Shown here piece after piece: positions 8,203 through 16,865 of a stretch of 27,663 bases of DNA. Below the pieces are notes generated by a model. The model did no database searches. It had not been told where the DNA came from and worked only from the letters and a program-made list of their open reading frames with translations. The stretch comes from Calditrichota bacterium (lineage in GTDB: Bacteria > Calditrichota > Calditrichia > Calditrichales > Calditrichaceae), in contig JAJRSN010000395.1 of assembly GCA_024278715.1 (NCBI GenBank), positions 1 through 27,663 of the forward strand. The letters are read 5' to 3'. Each line of letters starts with the position of its first letter. Position 1 is the first letter of the stretch. The translations under genes were made by a program, and so were the position numbers.

Positions 8203-8537
8203 CTTTGTCCTTAATTAAATCATAAACTTCCTGGCTTTAAATTATAAATTTAATTAGTCCGTTTCAACCTGATCAAAATTAAAATAGAACTAACTGTAAA
8301 AGTTTATGCCGTCGATTAGGAAATATATTTACAAGCTATTCATATTTGCAGATGATTAAAAGACTAATTCAGTAATTTTTTTGTAATTTTATCCCAAATC
8401 ATATGGGTTCAAATAGTACGATAGTGTGTGCGGAACAAAACATGGATGTCAAATAAATTAAAGCTCAGCATAAAAATGCTGAGCTTTAATATTCGGATAA
8501 TAGTTGTCAATATATCATTGAGACCGGAGATTATTTA
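8203..8537. other. Intergenic: sulfotransferase promoter region and LamG-gene terminator
   Basis: A stretch without a gene. Read on the minus strand, TTGAAA (8262-8267) and TATAAT (8241-8246) could form the sulfotransferase promoter, but their spacing is only 15 bases. The 8457-8490 hairpin is listed separately. The rest, about 8270-8455, is A+T-rich with nothing else recognised. Confidence 0.4.
8457..8490 (-). terminator. Rho-independent terminator of the LamG-domain gene
   Basis: A perfect 15-bp inverted repeat (8457-8471 and 8476-8490) has a 4-base loop. Read on the minus strand the loop is TTTT and the stem is followed by a T-rich stretch (TTTATTT). It sits about 50 bases after the stop codon of the minus-strand gene at 8538. 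The A at the stem base and the T-tract fit an intrinsic terminator, possibly acting in both directions. Confidence 0.75.
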
Positions 8538-9611
8538 TCAATTTGTTTTAACACCATTTCTGTACAAGTCAACAACTTCTTTTGCACTTAGGGCATAGCC
8601 AAAAATAACCAATTCATCTATTTTGCCTTTGAAGAATCTGCTGGGAAATTTATTAATCGGAGGAGTGGCGCCTACAATAATGGGTTCAGTATTATGGTAT
8701 AAAACGCCCTCATATTCGGCTTCTTTAATTAATTCACCATTTAAATATAACAGAGCCTTATTTTTAGAAATGACGCCCGTAACATTGTACCAGGTTCGAG
8801 GCTGTATAATTTCGTACTCTTTCAGGAAAGTAAGCGAATCGGAAGAATCATAAACGTTAAATACCAAATTGAATGGAGGCGATTGGTTTCCTATCAAAAA
8901 TGAAAAATCTCTATAAAGGCTTGTGTTTGGAGCTTTAAAAACCAAACCTTCAACATCATCCCAACCAGGAGTATCACGGATATAATCATTATCTTTATAG
9001 AACCAAAAAGATATGGTTTTTTCATCTTTATTATAAGCATCGATGTGAGGGATCAAAACGTAATCTTCTTCTCCGTCAAATTCAATTGCTTTTCCAAAAA
9101 CACCATCGGTGAATTTTATTGACGCATCGGTCGTTCCGTTGTTATGATACACACTTTTATCCGAAAGAGAATTTTCAAAAGGAAAATAAGCAATTATTCT
9201 ATGTGTTATATCTCCCCAGGTCACGATGATCTCGAGGCTGCCGGTGGTGGGATCAAGATTAAGATTAACCGGAGTAACCACTCCCGGCTCAACCGTAACC
9301 GACGTCGATCCAGAATAAATTACCTTGGAATCGCCGTTATAGGCATCTACCTGCAAATACCACTCTCCCGGTTCCAAATCTTCCACAGTCGCCTTGGCGT
9401 AACCGTCTTTAATCTCAAAATCAAATTTTACCGTATCCTGATCTTTGATCAATGTACCCGAAATTCCGGCAACTTCACTGGGCGCCTCAGCCATACTAAG
9501 CGTTAAAGATAGCTGACCCTGTGTGTCGTTAACCTGAACCGGCTCGTTGATTTGCTGGGTACAAAAGGTGACAGTTAAGGAAAGCATTAATAATAGAATA
9601 AAAGTACGCAT
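8538..9611 (-). CDS. Exported LamG / concanavalin-A-like domain protein, probable lipoprotein
   Basis: A 357-residue protein. Residues 1-17 form a hydrophobic signal sequence ending in VTFC-TQQ. Cys17 could be lipidated, but Phe at -1 departs from the usual Gly/Ala/Ser lipobox, so cleavage is uncertain. Residues ~30-125 form a beta-rich domain resembling the carboxypeptidase-regulatory or DUF4382-like folds of Bacteroidota lipoproteins (VEDLEPGEWYLQVDAYNG). Residues ~137-350 are a LamG/laminin-G-like jelly roll, typified by AYFPFENSLSDKSVYHNNG, GKAIEFDGEEDYVLIP, TISFWFY, NKALLYLNGELI and FKGKIDELVIFGYALSAKEV. Such domains often bind carbohydrate. GGAGGA lies 8 bases before the ATG and an intrinsic terminator follows, so it is probably a single-gene unit. 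Confidence 0.8.
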   Translation of the reverse strand: MRTFILLLMLSLTVTFCTQQINEPVQVNDTQGQLSLTLSMAEAPSEVAGISGTLIKDQDTVKFDFEIKDGYAKATVEDLEPGEWYLQVDAYNGDSKVIYSGSTSVTVEPGVVTPVNLNLDPTTGSLEIIVTWGDITHRIIAYFPFENSLSDKSVYHNNGTTDASIKFTDGVFGKAIEFDGEEDYVLIPHIDAYNKDEKTISFWFYKDNDYIRDTPGWDDVEGLVFKAPNTSLYRDFSFLIGNQSPPFNLVFNVYDSSDSLTFLKEYEIIQPRTWYNVTGVISKNKALLYLNGELIKEAEYEGVLYHNTEPIIVGATPPINKFPSRFFKGKIDELVIFGYALSAKEVVDLYRNGVKTN

Positions 9612-10133
9612 TTTATTTTTCCTCCGGAATAGGAATTTTTATGTTAAAATTTTTAAATCAAAAGTAGTATTATTCCCGGAAAAATGAAGACCCGATCTTA
9701 ATACATAAAAATATACTATTATTTTTGAAATTGTCAAGTCCATTTTTAACTCTTTACTTAAATATTTTCAATATATTGTTCTTCCGTTTGCAATTTATTT
9801 TAAACCCGCTATGCCGTTAGTATCTGCTAAAGTTCAAAAATCATTCCAACGCTCTGAATTAAGCGGAACCTTTCATAATTGGCAGAAAGTACCGAAATCA
9901 CAGGCGAAAAATTTGCGCCAATAACGAAAATATTTCGCAGTGCCAGACGATACAAATAGTTTGCTCCGGGATTGTCAATCGCAAAAATTAAGACCCAAAT
10001 GATCCGGACGCTGTTGTTTTATTTGCATCAAAGATTTTTAACGAGGCGCAAAATTCAATTGCATTTGATGTGTTTTGATCGCTAAATTTGAATCCGCAAA
10101 TTAAACCGTTATCAAATAAAGAGAAGGAAAGCT
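9612..10133. other. Intergenic region between divergent genes, with weak coding remnants
   Basis: This 522-base region should hold divergent promoters for the LamG protein and the aminotransferase. Bases ~9690-9800 are very A+T-rich. On the minus strand 9827-10018 is a 64-codon open stretch, without a good start, ending GMIFEL-stop. On the plus strand a 28-codon stretch at about 9993-10079 reads DPNDPDAVVLFASKIFNEAQ before a stop. Neither looks like an intact gene. They may be decayed coding sequence or chance. Confidence 0.3.
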
Positions 10134-11279
10134 ATGTGTCAGATCGAGGAAAAAATTACTCATGTTCCATTATTAGATTTAAAAGCTCAGTATAAAAGTA
10201 TTAAGCATGAAATCGATCCGGTTGTTCGGGAAGTTATTGAATCGCAATATTTTATTTTAGGACCAAAGGTTAAAGAATTTGAGGATGCGACGGCTAAATA
10301 CTGTCAAACCGAATATGCGCTGGGAGTTTCTTCGGGTACGGACGCGCTGCTCATTGCTTTGATGGCGCTCGATATTCAACCCGGGGACGAAGTGATTACA
10401 ACCGCTTATTCATTTTTTGCCACCGCCGGTTCGATAGCCAGATTGCACGCCAAACCAGTATTCGTTGATATCGATCCGGTTACGTTTAATATTGATCCCG
10501 CAAAAATAGAAGAGAAGATTACTGATAAAACCAGAGCCATTATTCCGGTTCATCTTTACGGACAAATGGCGGATATGGATCCCATCATGGAAATCGCCCG
10601 CAAGTATAATCTTTATGTTATCGAAGACGCCGCTCAGGCAATCGGCAGCGAATTCAAAGACGGACGCCGGGCTGGTTCTGTCGGACACATCGGTTGCTTC
10701 TCCTTTTTCCCCAGTAAAAATTTGGGCGGATTCGGCGACGGGGGATTGGTGACCACCAATGACCAAGCGCTGTTTGCCAAGTTAAGCTATTTGCGCAATC
10801 ACGGCGCTCATCCCAAATATTACCATAAAATGATCGGCGGCAATTTCCGCCTTGACGCGCTTCAGGCTGCGGTGTTAAATGTAAAATTAAGGTATCTTGA
10901 TCAATGGACCGCAGGACGTCAGCGTAACGCTGATTTTTATGACAAAGGGATTAAAGAGCGCGGATTGGAGCGGTGGATTGTCGCGCCGGAAAGAAAAGAA
11001 GGCTATCGCCATATTTTTAATCAATATATTATTCGGGTTCAAAAACGCGACGAACTTTTACAATTTTTAAGAGAACATAATATCGGTTGTGAAATTTATT
11101 ATCCGCTGACCTTTAATAATCAGGAATGCTTTCGGTATTTAGGTTACAGAAACGGCGATTTTCCGGTCGCTGAAAAAGCCGCGCAAGAGACCTTAGCCAT
11201 TCCCATCTATCCCGAGCTGACGGAAGCGCAAAAAAATTATGTTCTGGATGCGATTCTAAAGTTTTACGAACAGGTTTAA
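10134..11279 (+). CDS. DegT/DnrJ/EryC1/StrS-family PLP-dependent sugar aminotransferase
   Basis: A 381-residue cytoplasmic enzyme, normal length for the family, that transaminates keto-sugar nucleotides using glutamate. Features are the N-terminal VPLLDLKAQY, GVSSGTDALLIAL (64-76) for cofactor phosphate binding, VIEDAAQAIGS (162-172) with Asp165 for the pyridine nitrogen, and FFPSKNLGGFGDGG (191-204) with Lys195 as the Schiff-base lysine. The RNHGAHPKYYH and NFRLDALQAAVL segments are also typical. It resembles the aminotransferases that make UDP-diacetamido sugars and dTDP-aminosugars, but the exact substrate is not readable. AAGGA precedes the ATG, and a strong terminator follows, so it is probably transcribed alone. 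It could feed amino groups into the glycan made by the upstream locus. Confidence 0.92.
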   Translation: MCQIEEKITHVPLLDLKAQYKSIKHEIDPVVREVIESQYFILGPKVKEFEDATAKYCQTEYALGVSSGTDALLIALMALDIQPGDEVITTAYSFFATAGSIARLHAKPVFVDIDPVTFNIDPAKIEEKITDKTRAIIPVHLYGQMADMDPIMEIARKYNLYVIEDAAQAIGSEFKDGRRAGSVGHIGCFSFFPSKNLGGFGDGGLVTTNDQALFAKLSYLRNHGAHPKYYHKMIGGNFRLDALQAAVLNVKLRYLDQWTAGRQRNADFYDKGIKERGLERWIVAPERKEGYRHIFNQYIIRVQKRDELLQFLREHNIGCEIYYPLTFNNQECFRYLGYRNGDFPVAEKAAQETLAIPIYPELTEAQKNYVLDAILKFYEQV

Positions 11280-11286
11280 CGAGCAG

Positions 11287-11323
11287 ACGGCAGGAGAGAA
11301 TTCAGCTTTTCCCTGCCGTTTTT
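11287..11323 (+). terminator. Intrinsic terminator of the aminotransferase gene
   Basis: ACGGCAGG (11287-11294) pairs with CCTGCCGT (11312-11319), followed by a run of T to 11323. The hairpin starts 8 bases after the aminotransferase stop codon. Its 3' arm lies inside the last codons of the convergent response regulator gene. There is no T-tract on the minus strand, so it should work only for plus-strand transcription. Confidence 0.8.
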
Positions 11324-11694
11324 AATTTGTCTAACACGGATTGAAGTTGCGGCACGGTGTAAGGTTTCTCTAAAAAATCAATAACATCAAGATTCTTAAG
11401 ACCTTCTTTATTAGCGACGTCGCTAATTCCGGTAGAAATAACGATTGGGATATGTGAGTCAACTTTTCGGATTTCTTCGTAGCATTCTTTGCCGTTCATA
11501 TCGGGCATTAATAAATCAACAATTACCAAATCGATTTGATCGCGGTGTTTGTGAAGATGTTTTAATCCCTCGGCGCCGGATTGGGCAAGCAGGACTTTGT
11601 GTCCCATATAAGATAAAATTTCGGATGCCATTTCCAAAATCATGTATTCATCATCTATGAGCAATATCGTTAAACCTTCTTTTTCGGAATTCAA
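11302..11694 (-). CDS. Single-domain response regulator (CheY-like receiver)
   Basis: A 130-residue protein consisting of one receiver domain with no output domain. Asp14 and Asp15 (LLIDDEYM) form the acidic pocket, Asp60 (VIVDLLMPDMNG) is the phosphoacceptor, Ser87/Thr88 follow strand 4, and Lys110 (DFLEKPY) is the conserved lysine. It would act by binding a partner when phosphorylated. The start is TTG (11692-11694), with GGGAG 7 bases upstream. No histidine kinase is visible in the window, so its partner is unknown. It is separated from glycyl-tRNA synthetase by 214 bases containing that operon's terminator, so it has its own promoter. Confidence 0.9.
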   Translation of the reverse strand: MNSEKEGLTILLIDDEYMILEMASEILSYMGHKVLLAQSGAEGLKHLHKHRDQIDLVIVDLLMPDMNGKECYEEIRKVDSHIPIVISTGISDVANKEGLKNLDVIDFLEKPYTVPQLQSVLDKLKTAGKS

Positions 11695-11886
11695 GTTCTA
11701 TCTCCCGCATTAAAGATTTAGACCGAATAAAACCAAAAAACAAATCAATCGGATCAAAAGGCTTAAAGACCAACCTTTCAAATATAATTACTATACGATA
11801 GTTGCTAATTTGTTAACCGCTTAATTTTTCTATGTACTTTGGAATCGGATGGAATGAAGGGAAACTTTAGGAAATAAAATTTAAAA

Positions 11887-11904
11887 GGCGGGAAATTTCC
11901 CGCC
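11887..11904 (-). terminator. Palindromic intrinsic terminator of the glyQS operon
   Basis: GGCGGGAAATTTCCCGCC is a perfect 18-base palindrome located 4 bases beyond the glycyl-tRNA synthetase stop codon. On the minus strand it is followed by TTTTAAATTTTATTT, giving a G+C-rich stem with a T-rich tail. Flanking TTTA/TAAA extends the pairing. Confidence 0.85.
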
Positions 11905-11908
11905 TAAA

Positions 11909-13219
11909 TCAGACTTTAATATGTTCAATTAAAAAACTTTTTACTTCGTCCATTGGTATTCGCTCTTGTTCCATGGAATCCCGATACCTTACGGTTACTG
12001 TTTTGTTATCTAATGTTTCCGAGTCAACTGTAAAACAGAACGGAGTTCCGGCTTCGTCCATGCGACGATATCTGCGACCGATCGATCCGCTTTCATCGTA
12101 AAAGATACGAAATTCGCCGCGCAGGTTCTGAACGATCTCTTTGGCGATTTCCGGCATGCCGTCTCTTTTTACCAAAGGCAAAATAGCCGCTTTAATCGGA
12201 GCGATCGCCGGCGACAATTTTAGCACCACGCGTTCTTCTTCTTCCGTATAGGCGTCTATTAAACAGGTTAAAAGAATTCGATCGCATCCTACCGAGGTTT
12301 CTATGATGTAGGGAATAAAACGTTCTTTGGTTTCGTCGTCAAAGTATCGCAAATCTTTGCCGGAGTATTCCATGTGGCGCTTAAGGTCAAAATCCGTGCG
12401 ATTATGAATACCCTCGATTTCGTTCCATCCGAATGTAAATTCGTATTCGATATCAAACGCGGCTCTGGCGTAATGTGCAAGTTCGTCTTTTCCGTGTTCG
12501 TGAAAACGCAATTTATCCCGATTTAATCCCAGCCGGTCATACCATTTCATGCGTTTTTCTTTCCAATATTCAAACCATTTCTCGTCTTCACCCGGCTTGA
12601 CGAAGTATTGCATTTCCATCTGTTCAAATTCGCGGGTTCGGAAGATGAAATTTCCGGGAGTGATTTCGTTGCGGAAGGCTTTTCCGATCTGCGCGATTCC
12701 GAACGGCAGTTTCCGGCGGGCTGCTTCGCGGACGTTGTGGAAATTAACGTAAATTCCCTGCGCGGTTTCAGGTCTTAAAAATACGACATTCGCCGAGTCT
12801 TCCACCGGACCCATAAAGGTTTTGAACATCAGGTTAAACTGGCGGATCTCGGTAAACGAATCTCTGTTGCCGCATACGGGACAGGCTTTGTTAACGTCTA
12901 TTTGATCGGCTCTGAAACGCGATTTGCACACTTTACAGTCAATTAACGGATCGGTAAAACCTTCGATATGTCCCGAGGCTTCCCAGACTTTGGGATGCAT
13001 AAGAATACTGGCGTCCAGTCCCTCGATATCGTCCCGCTCATAAATCATGCTCTTCCACCAAAGCTCTTTGATGTTCTTTTTCATCTCAATCCCCAAAGGA
13101 CCGTAGTCGTAACAGGAATTAATCCCGCCGTAAATTTCGCTGCTCTGAAAGATGAATCCTCTGCGTTTGGCTAAAGAGACCAGTTTATCCATTAATTTAT
13201 TTACATTCTGTTCTGCCAC
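11909..13219 (-). CDS. glyQS: Glycyl-tRNA synthetase, single-chain dimeric type
   Basis: A 436-residue class II aminoacyl-tRNA synthetase that charges tRNA-Gly. It is the eukaryote/archaea-like alpha2 form, not the alpha2-beta2 form. Motifs include SCYDYGPLG (35-43), a Cys4 zinc insertion at Cys95, Cys98, Cys113 and Cys116, FMGPVED, RPETAQGIYVNF (149-160), AFRNEITPGNFIFRTREFEQ (181-200, motif 2), and SVGCDRILL near motif 3. The last ~100 residues are the anticodon-binding domain (APIKAAILPL...IFYDESGSIGRRYRRMDEAG region). The start is GTG (13217-13219), with GGGAGG about 6 bases upstream; the next Met would remove conserved sequence. It is the last gene of a minus-strand operon with recO and bshA and ends at a strong terminator. 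Confidence 0.97.
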   Translation of the reverse strand: MAEQNVNKLMDKLVSLAKRRGFIFQSSEIYGGINSCYDYGPLGIEMKKNIKELWWKSMIYERDDIEGLDASILMHPKVWEASGHIEGFTDPLIDCKVCKSRFRADQIDVNKACPVCGNRDSFTEIRQFNLMFKTFMGPVEDSANVVFLRPETAQGIYVNFHNVREAARRKLPFGIAQIGKAFRNEITPGNFIFRTREFEQMEMQYFVKPGEDEKWFEYWKEKRMKWYDRLGLNRDKLRFHEHGKDELAHYARAAFDIEYEFTFGWNEIEGIHNRTDFDLKRHMEYSGKDLRYFDDETKERFIPYIIETSVGCDRILLTCLIDAYTEEEERVVLKLSPAIAPIKAAILPLVKRDGMPEIAKEIVQNLRGEFRIFYDESGSIGRRYRRMDEAGTPFCFTVDSETLDNKTVTVRYRDSMEQERIPMDEVKSFLIEHIKV

Positions 13220-13304
13220 GGAACGCCTCCCTTTACTGTTTTATGTTCAAATAATTAAGTGCCAAATATAATCGATTTCTGTTAAAAACTCTAAAAAAAA
13301 TTAT

Positions 13305-14060
13305 TTACGAATCCGCCAGCAGGTAAAGCGATTCCAAAGTGATCTCGTGCTGCAGATGAAAATTAAGGTAGCGGATTAAAAGCCAGGTGAAATCGACGTT
13401 AAAGCGGTAATCGGATTTTAATTCGTGAATTTTGCGATGCGGAAATGATTGCAGCCTGCGCAGGAAGTTTATTTCCCGATCGGTTAATTTTACGGAATAT
13501 TCGACGCTGCCCGTACATTCCGGACAATATAATGCGCCTTCTTTAAAGACAAAGAGCGCGCTCTTTTTGAACTCGCTTTTCCCGCAGGATGCGCACGCTT
13601 TGAAATCGGGCTTAAATCCTAAAAAGGAAGCCAATTTCAGCATGAAGTACCAAAAAACGATTTCCGGCTGCGGCGCATTGTTCAGCGCGTTTAACATTCG
13701 AATAACGAAATCGAAGAAAATCTCGTCTTTTTGCCCGGATTCAAAAATTTTTTTAATGAGCTCCGAAATTGCCATGGCGTAGGGCAGACGTTTAAGATCG
13801 CTTTTCAGATCGGTAAAGGGATTGATCAAATACACCTGGGTAATAATCTGCAGGTCGCGGCTCTCTTTTTCCGAGATCACAATCTGCACATGATTAAGGC
13901 TCTCCAGAAGCCCGCCCATTTGACTGTTTTTGCGTAAAGCTCCGCGGGCAATAGCCTTAATAATTCCCTTTTGCCTGGAGTAAAAGGTTACGATTTTACT
14001 GGTTTCGTGCCAGCGGATGGAATGAATAACGATCGCTTCGCTTTTAATTAACCGGGACAT
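13305..14060 (-). CDS. recO: DNA repair protein RecO
   Basis: A 251-residue recombination mediator that helps RecR load RecA onto SSB-coated single-stranded DNA in the RecF pathway. The N-terminal OB fold is typical (EAIVIHSIRWHETSKIVTFY, then GIIKAIARGALR). The C-terminal helical domain contains a zinc site, CASCG (156-160) and CPEC (179-182). Length matches the family. It lies 23 bases downstream of bshA and 85 bases upstream of glyQS on the same strand, with no terminator recognised between, so the three are probably co-transcribed. Confidence 0.95.
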   Translation of the reverse strand: MSRLIKSEAIVIHSIRWHETSKIVTFYSRQKGIIKAIARGALRKNSQMGGLLESLNHVQIVISEKESRDLQIITQVYLINPFTDLKSDLKRLPYAMAISELIKKIFESGQKDEIFFDFVIRMLNALNNAPQPEIVFWYFMLKLASFLGFKPDFKACASCGKSEFKKSALFVFKEGALYCPECTGSVEYSVKLTDREINFLRRLQSFPHRKIHELKSDYRFNVDFTWLLIRYLNFHLQHEITLESLYLLADS

Positions 14061-14083
14061 GGAACGCGCCTGGAAGGTTTGGA

Positions 14084-15205
14084 TTATTTGCCGATAACTT
14101 CTTCGTAAAAAGAAACATATTGGGGAACAATTTTTTTGGAACTGAAATTTTTAAGAGCAGATTTTCTTGCGTTTTCCGAAAATTTTTGCCGCAACTGCGG
14201 ATCGCTCAATAAGACGGAAATATGTTCTACGAATTGATCAATGTTCCCGATTGATGCAATCAGTCCTGTTTTGCCGTGAATATTTACCTCGGTTAAACCG
14301 CCGGCATCCGAAGTAACGCACGGTACCCCGCAAGCCATTGCTTCCAGCGCCGAAAGACCAAAACTTTCATGTTCGCTCGGTAGAATAAAAAGATCGGATT
14401 GGTTCAGAATGTCCACAACCGAATCCTGCTTACCGAGAAAAACAAAATGATCGCACAACTTTCGTTCATGGCACAGATGCTCAACGACGGAGCGTTCGGG
14501 ACCGTCGCCGACCATGTACATCTTTACGGGAAATTTGTCTTTTAATCGTTCGATAATCGGGATAAGGTCTCGTACCCGTTTTAGCGAACGGAAATTAGAA
14601 ATATGGCACAAAATGAAAGGATCGTCCTCTTTTCTATTTTTAAACTTCCGGCTTTGTACGGTTTGCTTTTCGAGATCGCCGTGCAAAAAATTGTAAATAA
14701 CCCGTATTTTTTGGCTAATATTAAATGTGGAATAGGTTACGTTTGCAAGATAATTGCTGACCGCCGTAACGCCGTCGCTTTTATTAATCGAATACTGAAC
14801 GGTTCGTTTAAACGAAGGATGTTTACCCACAAGCGTAATATCGGTTCCGTGCAGAGTTGTTACTATTTTCAATTTTGAATTCCCAAGGATTTCTCTGGCG
14901 AGACAGGCGCTTGTCGCATGCGGAATGGCGTAATGGGCGTGTAAAATATCCAACTTTGCAAATTCGGCGACTTCCACAATTTTGGAAGTTAAAGCGAGCG
15001 AATACGGCGGGTAGGCGAAAAGCGGGTATTGCAGAACCTCCACCTCATGAAAATAAAGATTTTTTTGAAAACGGTTCAGAAGATAGGGAAGCGCGTAAGA
15101 AATAAAATGCACTTCATGTCCCAGTTCCGCCAATTTTTTACCAAGTTCCGTGGCAATAACTCCGCTTCCGCCGTAAGTGGGGTAACAGGTAATTCCTATC
15201 TTCAT
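14084..15205 (-). CDS. bshA: N-acetyl-alpha-D-glucosaminyl L-malate synthase (bacillithiol biosynthesis)
   Basis: A 373-residue GT4-family glycosyltransferase. The diagnostic N-terminus ITCYPTYGGSGVIATELG (4-21) and HAHYAIPHATSA are characteristic of BshA, which transfers GlcNAc from UDP-GlcNAc to L-malate as the first step of bacillithiol synthesis. The GT-B nucleotide-binding end has HESFGLSALEAMACGVPCVT and SDAGGLTEV with the E-x7-E arrangement. Length is normal. The ATG overlaps the TGA of the upstream diguanylate cyclase gene by 4 bases (ATGA). bshB and bshC are not in the window. A general GT4 enzyme is possible, but the N-terminal signature makes BshA clearly the best call. Confidence 0.93.
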   Translation of the reverse strand: MKIGITCYPTYGGSGVIATELGKKLAELGHEVHFISYALPYLLNRFQKNLYFHEVEVLQYPLFAYPPYSLALTSKIVEVAEFAKLDILHAHYAIPHATSACLAREILGNSKLKIVTTLHGTDITLVGKHPSFKRTVQYSINKSDGVTAVSNYLANVTYSTFNISQKIRVIYNFLHGDLEKQTVQSRKFKNRKEDDPFILCHISNFRSLKRVRDLIPIIERLKDKFPVKMYMVGDGPERSVVEHLCHERKLCDHFVFLGKQDSVVDILNQSDLFILPSEHESFGLSALEAMACGVPCVTSDAGGLTEVNIHGKTGLIASIGNIDQFVEHISVLLSDPQLRQKFSENARKSALKNFSSKKIVPQYVSFYEEVIGK

Positions 15206-16731
15206 TGCAAATCATCCATTGGTACGTCATCGCTATACATTTTAACCTGATTTCTGCCATGGCGTTTGGCGTAATAAAGCGCCGCGTCGGCTTTTAAAGT
15301 TAATTCTTCGGCGCTTTTTGCGTTTTTGGGCATGGAGGCAACGCCTATGCTTATGGTTACTTTTCCCTGCGGTTGAATTTCTTCGTGAATGAAATATGTT
15401 TTTTCAATGGTTTCGCGGATACGTTCAGCCACCACCTTAGCGCCGTTTCTATCGGTTCCGGGTAAAATTATGGCAAACTCTTCGCCTCCGTATCTGGCAA
15501 CAATATCATTTTCACGGGCGGTCTGTTTTAATATTTGCGCAATTTTCCTTAAAACCTCGTCTCCGGCGGGATGCCCGAGAGTATCGTTGTAATTCTTAAA
15601 ATTATCCACATCCAAAATTAAAAGCGAAAGAGCCGTTTTCATACGCTTATGACGTATAACTTCTTCGTTCAGACGAAGCGAGAAATAACGAAAATTGTGC
15701 AAACCGGTCATTCCGTCGGTATAGGAGAGCTGCTTTATTTCATTATACATGCTGGCGTTCGATACTGCTATGGAAATAATATTGCTCAAAATGCTTAAAT
15801 GTTCCCATTCCACTTTATCGAACGAGCGTTTTGAAACCCGTTTACCGATGGAAATAAGACCCTCGATAGTATTCTGAACCGAAACCGGGGTGATAATTTC
15901 CAGACCCATCTCTTTCATCTTTTTTAAAGCATTTGATTTGTTCTTTAATTGCAAATCCAACGATTCAAGAAGTTTGGGCGCCGGATTTTGCCGCAAGGCG
16001 TCAATCAAAGGATCTGTTTTCGGAATGATGAATCCCTTCAGTTCTTTCTGATGAAATCCTTTAGAATTGATAACTTCGATAATTTCAGGATTGTGTTTTG
16101 AGCTCAGCATAAAAATGGCGCTGTTGCAGGAAAATTGACCGACAAGGGTCAGTAATATCGAATTGACAAGACGGTCTAATTCAAGTATTGAGCTCAATTC
16201 GATGGAGATTTCAAATAATGAATTCAGATTAAAAATATTTCTGCGGAGTTCCTGATTTTTTTCTAACAACCGCTGATTTAATAGATTAATCTGCTTGTTA
16301 GCTTCTTCCAGTTCGCCGGTTTTGTGATAAAGAGCGTCGTTTAAATTTTTTATTCGCAATGCCGTGTTAATGCGGGCTTTTAATTCGTCCAGGTTAAAAG
16401 GCTTTACAAGATAGTCATCGGCGCCCAGCCCCAAACCGTTGATAATATCTTCGATGCCGCTTTTGGCGGTAATTATGAGAACGGGAATGTAAGTATTATC
16501 GGATGTCTCGTCTCTGATAATTTTCAGCGCTTCAAGACCTGACATACCAGGAAGCATCAAATCCAAAAGGATAATATCCGGATTTTCTTTCCGAAATTTT
16601 TGCAGACCGCTTTCAGCCGTTTCGGCGCCGATTACGATAAATCCTTCTTCTTCCAGAAAGCGATTTAAGATCACCAGCATGTCACGGTGATCTTCGATAA
16701 TCAATATCTTTTTAACGTCGTTATTTTTCAT
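15202..16731 (-). CDS. Response regulator with REC, GAF-like and GGDEF diguanylate cyclase domains
   Basis: A 509-residue cytoplasmic signalling protein. Residues ~7-120 are a receiver domain: Glu13/Asp14 in the acidic pocket, Asp57 in ILLDLMLPGMSG as phosphoacceptor, Lys110 in YLVKPF. Residues ~130-170 are a predicted coiled coil (EEANKQINLLNQRLLEKNQE). Residues ~170-330 look like a GAF domain (LFEISIELSSILELDRLVN to IAVSNASMYNEI). Residues ~337-500 are a GGDEF domain with GGEEF at 415-419 in ARYGGEEFAI. REND (406-409), five residues upstream, fits the RxxD inhibitory I-site. The enzyme should therefore make c-di-GMP on phosphorylation, with product inhibition. The gene leads the bshA-recO-glyQS operon and overlaps bshA by 4 bases. 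Confidence 0.93.
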   Translation of the reverse strand: MKNNDVKKILIIEDHRDMLVILNRFLEEEGFIVIGAETAESGLQKFRKENPDIILLDLMLPGMSGLEALKIIRDETSDNTYIPVLIITAKSGIEDIINGLGLGADDYLVKPFNLDELKARINTALRIKNLNDALYHKTGELEEANKQINLLNQRLLEKNQELRRNIFNLNSLFEISIELSSILELDRLVNSILLTLVGQFSCNSAIFMLSSKHNPEIIEVINSKGFHQKELKGFIIPKTDPLIDALRQNPAPKLLESLDLQLKNKSNALKKMKEMGLEIITPVSVQNTIEGLISIGKRVSKRSFDKVEWEHLSILSNIISIAVSNASMYNEIKQLSYTDGMTGLHNFRYFSLRLNEEVIRHKRMKTALSLLILDVDNFKNYNDTLGHPAGDEVLRKIAQILKQTARENDIVARYGGEEFAIILPGTDRNGAKVVAERIRETIEKTYFIHEEIQPQGKVTISIGVASMPKNAKSAEELTLKADAALYYAKRHGRNQVKMYSDDVPMDDLQ

Positions 16732-16865
16732 ATTGCTTCAAACAATAATAAGTATTAATTTAATTGCCAAATTCCGGAATAGTTTTTACTGTTTCATAAA
16801 ACAATACCAAACAAAAAAAGAGTTTTGTTCCGATGAACAGAAGCATCAATTATCCGGTTTAAAAA

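Noticed and set aside
9144..9506. Plus-strand open frame opposite the LamG protein
   Set aside because: Its translation is Arg-rich and resembles no domain; the minus-strand frame has a signal peptide, a LamG domain, a ribosome-binding site and a terminator.
11309..11323. Use of the hairpin at 11287-11319 as terminator for the response regulator too
   Set aside because: On the minus strand the stem is not followed by a T-tract.
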